A stretch of 64,000 nucleotides of DNA from Apus apus (lineage: Eukaryota > Chordata > Aves > Apodiformes > Apodidae): assembly GCF_020740795.1 (NCBI RefSeq), contig NC_067312.1, positions 54,393,905 to 54,457,904 of the forward strand, in the 5' to 3' direction. This document shows positions 61,007 to 64,000 of this stretch, piece after piece. The notes under the pieces were generated by a model, which was not told the origin of the DNA, did not search any database, and saw nothing but the letters and a program-made list of their open reading frames with translations. Each line of letters begins with the position of its first letter. The stretch's first letter is position 1. A program made the position numbers and the translations under genes.

Positions 61007-64000
61007 GTTAATAATATAAACAATTGCTCTAAGCAAACAGAACTGCTCCAAACTATGTGAATAAATTTGAAACTGTCTTTCAACAAGGGCTGGTTTACAG
61101 AAGTCTAGTAATTGCCTTTCCAACTCACAGTCTCTGTTAAATAGGGATAACATAAAGTTTAGGACCTCCATTAGGAGCAGTGCAGGCTTCTGTTTGATCA
61201 GATCTCCCCTTGATCAGTCTCCCCATGACTGAAATAAGATGCATATGAGTTGCCAGAGCTCCATCTTGTTGCAGGTGGTTTTGTTTCCCTGGTGAGAGTA
61301 TCATGTCACATCACTTAATTAAAGCTATACTATAACTTGTTATTTGACGGGCTCGAGTGCAAAGAGAATCACAGCACAAGTCAGGATTGTGTTCTTGTAC
61401 AGTGTGGCTCCAAGCACTCACACAATGGAGCAGATGGGTTTTGTTCTCCATAGATGACCTCTGCTTGACCCATGTATCAGACACATCTCCTGGTGTTATA
61501 ATGATATAAGAAGCAAATATCCATAAGGGATAATTGTGGCATGGAGGATAGAGTTGTGGAAGTGATTCAAGTTTTCCAAAGGTGGTTTTTTTCTGGATAT
61601 GTAAATATTTTGGGTGATAACATGTAGTGCAAAACACCGTTTTCTTCTGCTTTTTTTTTTTTTTTTTTTTCCAGAATACTTATCTACTTACCACATAATG
61701 AAACAGAAAGGATAAAATATGTCCTGACTGGAACAAAATTTACACTGCTGAACACACAGCAAAAACCCCTGAATATTCAAGCTTTCTCTCATTTATTTTA
61801 ACTTCCTTCCATACTTTCTGAAGCTATCTTCTTCTTTTGTTTTTGTTGAGAGTTGCACTAAGAGCTCTGAACATCTTTTGCTTAAACTTTCCTGAGAAGA
61901 AAAATATAATAGCTGATTGTACACCCTTTATAATTTAAAATGCAAATGAAACAACCAAAAAAAGTTATGTTGGTTGTCTTGATGTCTGTCCTTCAATAGT
62001 CCCTCTAAGCTGATTTCAGCTTAATTTTCTTCTTCTTAGGAGTAACACATTTTGCTTTGTGATGGTAGGATTATGCTGCAGTAGGAGACATATGACAGCT
62101 TTGTCATCTTAATGTCAGCTCAGTGACAATTTTGCTTTTCTTCTGAACTCCACTAGATATGATTTTAAAGTTTTTTAACTGTAACTCTCCTAAGTATTTC
62201 CTTTCTTGCATCAAATAAACTTAAGGTCATGCACACATACCTATGCAATGTAAGAATATAGATTATTGTATTCACAATTATAAGATTGTTTTCTGTTCTC
62301 TAACATTCAGAGGTAGGTTTCAATGAGCTGGAATAGGCTCTGGTTTTAATAAGAAGTAAAGTTTCTATTGAATAAGCCATTTCCTGTCCCATTGCATCAC
62401 ACCAGCAACAGCTAATATGATGTGAAATATGATAATCTGGTTATCCTTTTATTAGCCAGAATTATTATTGATGAAGGATTATAATGGGACATTTTCTTTG
62501 TAAGCAAGAGGTCGCTAATGGAATAGAAGAAACTGAACGTTACTCTGTTGTTTTGTTATCATCTGTACTCATTGTTATATAGAACATGACTTAAAATGTC
62601 ATCTAGGTTGCAACAAGTGTGTAATGAGTACTTTGTTTTATCACTTGTGAAAAAGTAAGTGTGCATTATAAAATGCCATTGTTCAAAACTGCTTTGAAAG
62701 GAGTCAGTGGGTTGTCAGGTGGCTGTTCTGTGCATCAGCATAAGGGAAGTAAAAATCTGCCTTAAGCTTGTCAGACTGACTGATATCCAGAAGTTCTTTT
62801 CTGACAAGATCTCACAGACTAGTAATACTTACATATATGGAAGTATCTTTTATCCATAAGTCTTAGGAGTTAGACAATACCACGTGCCTTCTTAAAAATC
62901 TTGTGTCCACCATGAAAAATTACTATACAATGGCATAAAGGTTCAGAGATTATCCTGCCTGAGTACAGAACAAATCCTTTCTGTGTACATATTCTTCTTT
63001 ACATACTTGAATTATGTAATGCACGTTCAGTTTCTGTCCACTGAAATACTGGACAAGGTAAACACCTTCTTTGGTAGTAATTCTTTTTAAGACTGTCAGT
63101 TTGAAAGATTCTAATCCTTTCAATGTTTTCAACTTAAGCAGTACTTTATGAGTCTCAGAGATAGGCTATTTCTGGCAGGAACACTTCTGTGTAGTACATC
63201 TATGGGCAGGAAAATCTTTCCAATTAGTTCAGCAGTATAACTAGTACCTCCCTTCAGTACTTCACAATCTTGCAGGATGAATTTTAGGTATCTTCAGTTT
63301 AAGTTTTGCCTCCATACAGATAATTCCTCTAATGTAATAATATGTCTAGATGCTGCTCACCACTGTGGGGAGAGAACCCATATGCCAAAGCTCAAATAGA
63401 GATCAAGCCAGCCAGCACTGTGAAGAACAACAAAAAGGGCTTTTTAAAATATGTTAGCAGCAAAAGGAGAATTAGAGGTATCACTGCTCTGTTGATTGAT
63501 GTGCAAATAGGGATGCAGACAAAGCAAGAGAGCAACCAAGATAGGGAAAGGCCTTGAGAAGATTAGGAGCGGCTGAGGTCACTTGATCTGTTCAGCTTGG
63601 AGAAGAGAAGGTTGAGGGGTGCCCTCGTGACAGTCTACAACTTCCTCAAGGGGGGCAGTGGAGCAGGAGGTTCTGATCTTTCTTTGATGACCAGCAATAG
63701 GACCTGAGGAAATGGAATGAAGCTGCATCAGAGGAAGTTCAGATTGGATGTTAGGAAAAGGTTCTTCAGTTCTCTAGAGGGTGGTTGGTTGCTGGAAGAG
63801 TCTGCTCAGGGAAGTGGTTTTGCCACTAAGCCTGTCAGAATTCAGGGAGCATCTGGGTGATGCTCTTATTCATACAGTTTAGTTTTAGGTACTCCTGTGA
63901 GGAGCAGGGAGTTGGGACCCTTTCCAACTTGAGATATTCTATAATTCTATGACTGTCATTCTAGAAAACTCCAAGGTTTCAGTTCTTATCACCTGCTTGG
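61007..64000 (+). other. SHOC1 intron 15 (partial)
   Basis: About 3 kb of AT-rich intron. It holds a poly-T tract near 61,652-61,672 and a plus-strand CR1 at 63.35-63.95 kb. I looked for an exon starting in phase 0 after a pyrimidine tract and saw none. Confidence 0.6.
63350..63955 (+). repeat. CR1 with internal deletion, intron 15
   Basis: Starts in a pre-RT segment (gtgaagaacaacaaaaaggg, tgttagcagcaaaaggag) and joins at about 63,560 to the 3' region (gatctgttcagcttggagaag ... ctataattctatgac). The RT core is absent. Confidence 0.88.

Noticed and set aside
61007..63350. Search for a sixteenth SHOC1 exon
   Set aside because: No pyrimidine tract plus AG followed by a phase 0 open stretch ending in a donor looked convincing.

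Overview
This window is vertebrate nuclear DNA and almost certainly avian. It is AT-rich, has no bacterial-style gene packing, and is littered with CR1 LINE copies that end in the avian 3' signature (ggttggact...gatgatct...ccttccaacc...attctatgattctgtgatt). Nothing is densely coding. The real protein-coding content is one intron-rich gene on the + strand.

I reconstructed that gene by joining exons across GT-AG sites. Fifteen coding exons between 23,846 and 61,006 keep one reading frame for 804 codons without a stop, and every junction is phase-compatible. The product best fits the N-terminal part of SHOC1 (C9orf84 / MZIP2, the Zip2-like meiotic ZMM protein). The identification rests on remembered family features, not a search. 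The C-terminal part, including the XPF-like region that pairs with SPO16, lies beyond the right edge. The human locus is on 9q31, which is homologous to part of the avian Z chromosome, so Z linkage is a reasonable inference.

Layout: 1-21.5 kb is upstream flank with no supported gene. It holds CR1 fragments, a GC-rich dispersed repeat (about 8.89-9.89 kb), an AAT microsatellite and a CAAA-rich tract. At 21.57-22.33 kb a minus-strand CR1 tail runs into a CpG island that is the likely promoter and non-coding first exon. From 23.8 to 61.0 kb come the SHOC1 exons, with introns holding many CR1 copies: a nearly full-length minus copy in intron 8, nested copies in introns 8 and 11, and one ending about 45 bp before exon 5. 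From 61 to 64 kb is intron with another CR1.

The points most worth a second look are: the CR1 fused to the promoter island; a 17-bp triplicated motif carrying a splice-donor-like site; two nearly identical CR1 reverse-transcriptase segments in inverted orientation about 32 kb apart that share the same in-frame stop; several CR1 copies that lack the reverse-transcriptase core; a pre-miRNA-sized imperfect hairpin at 2,580-2,646; and a possible minus-strand exon with good splice sites at 10,965-11,242. I found no clearly new biological system.
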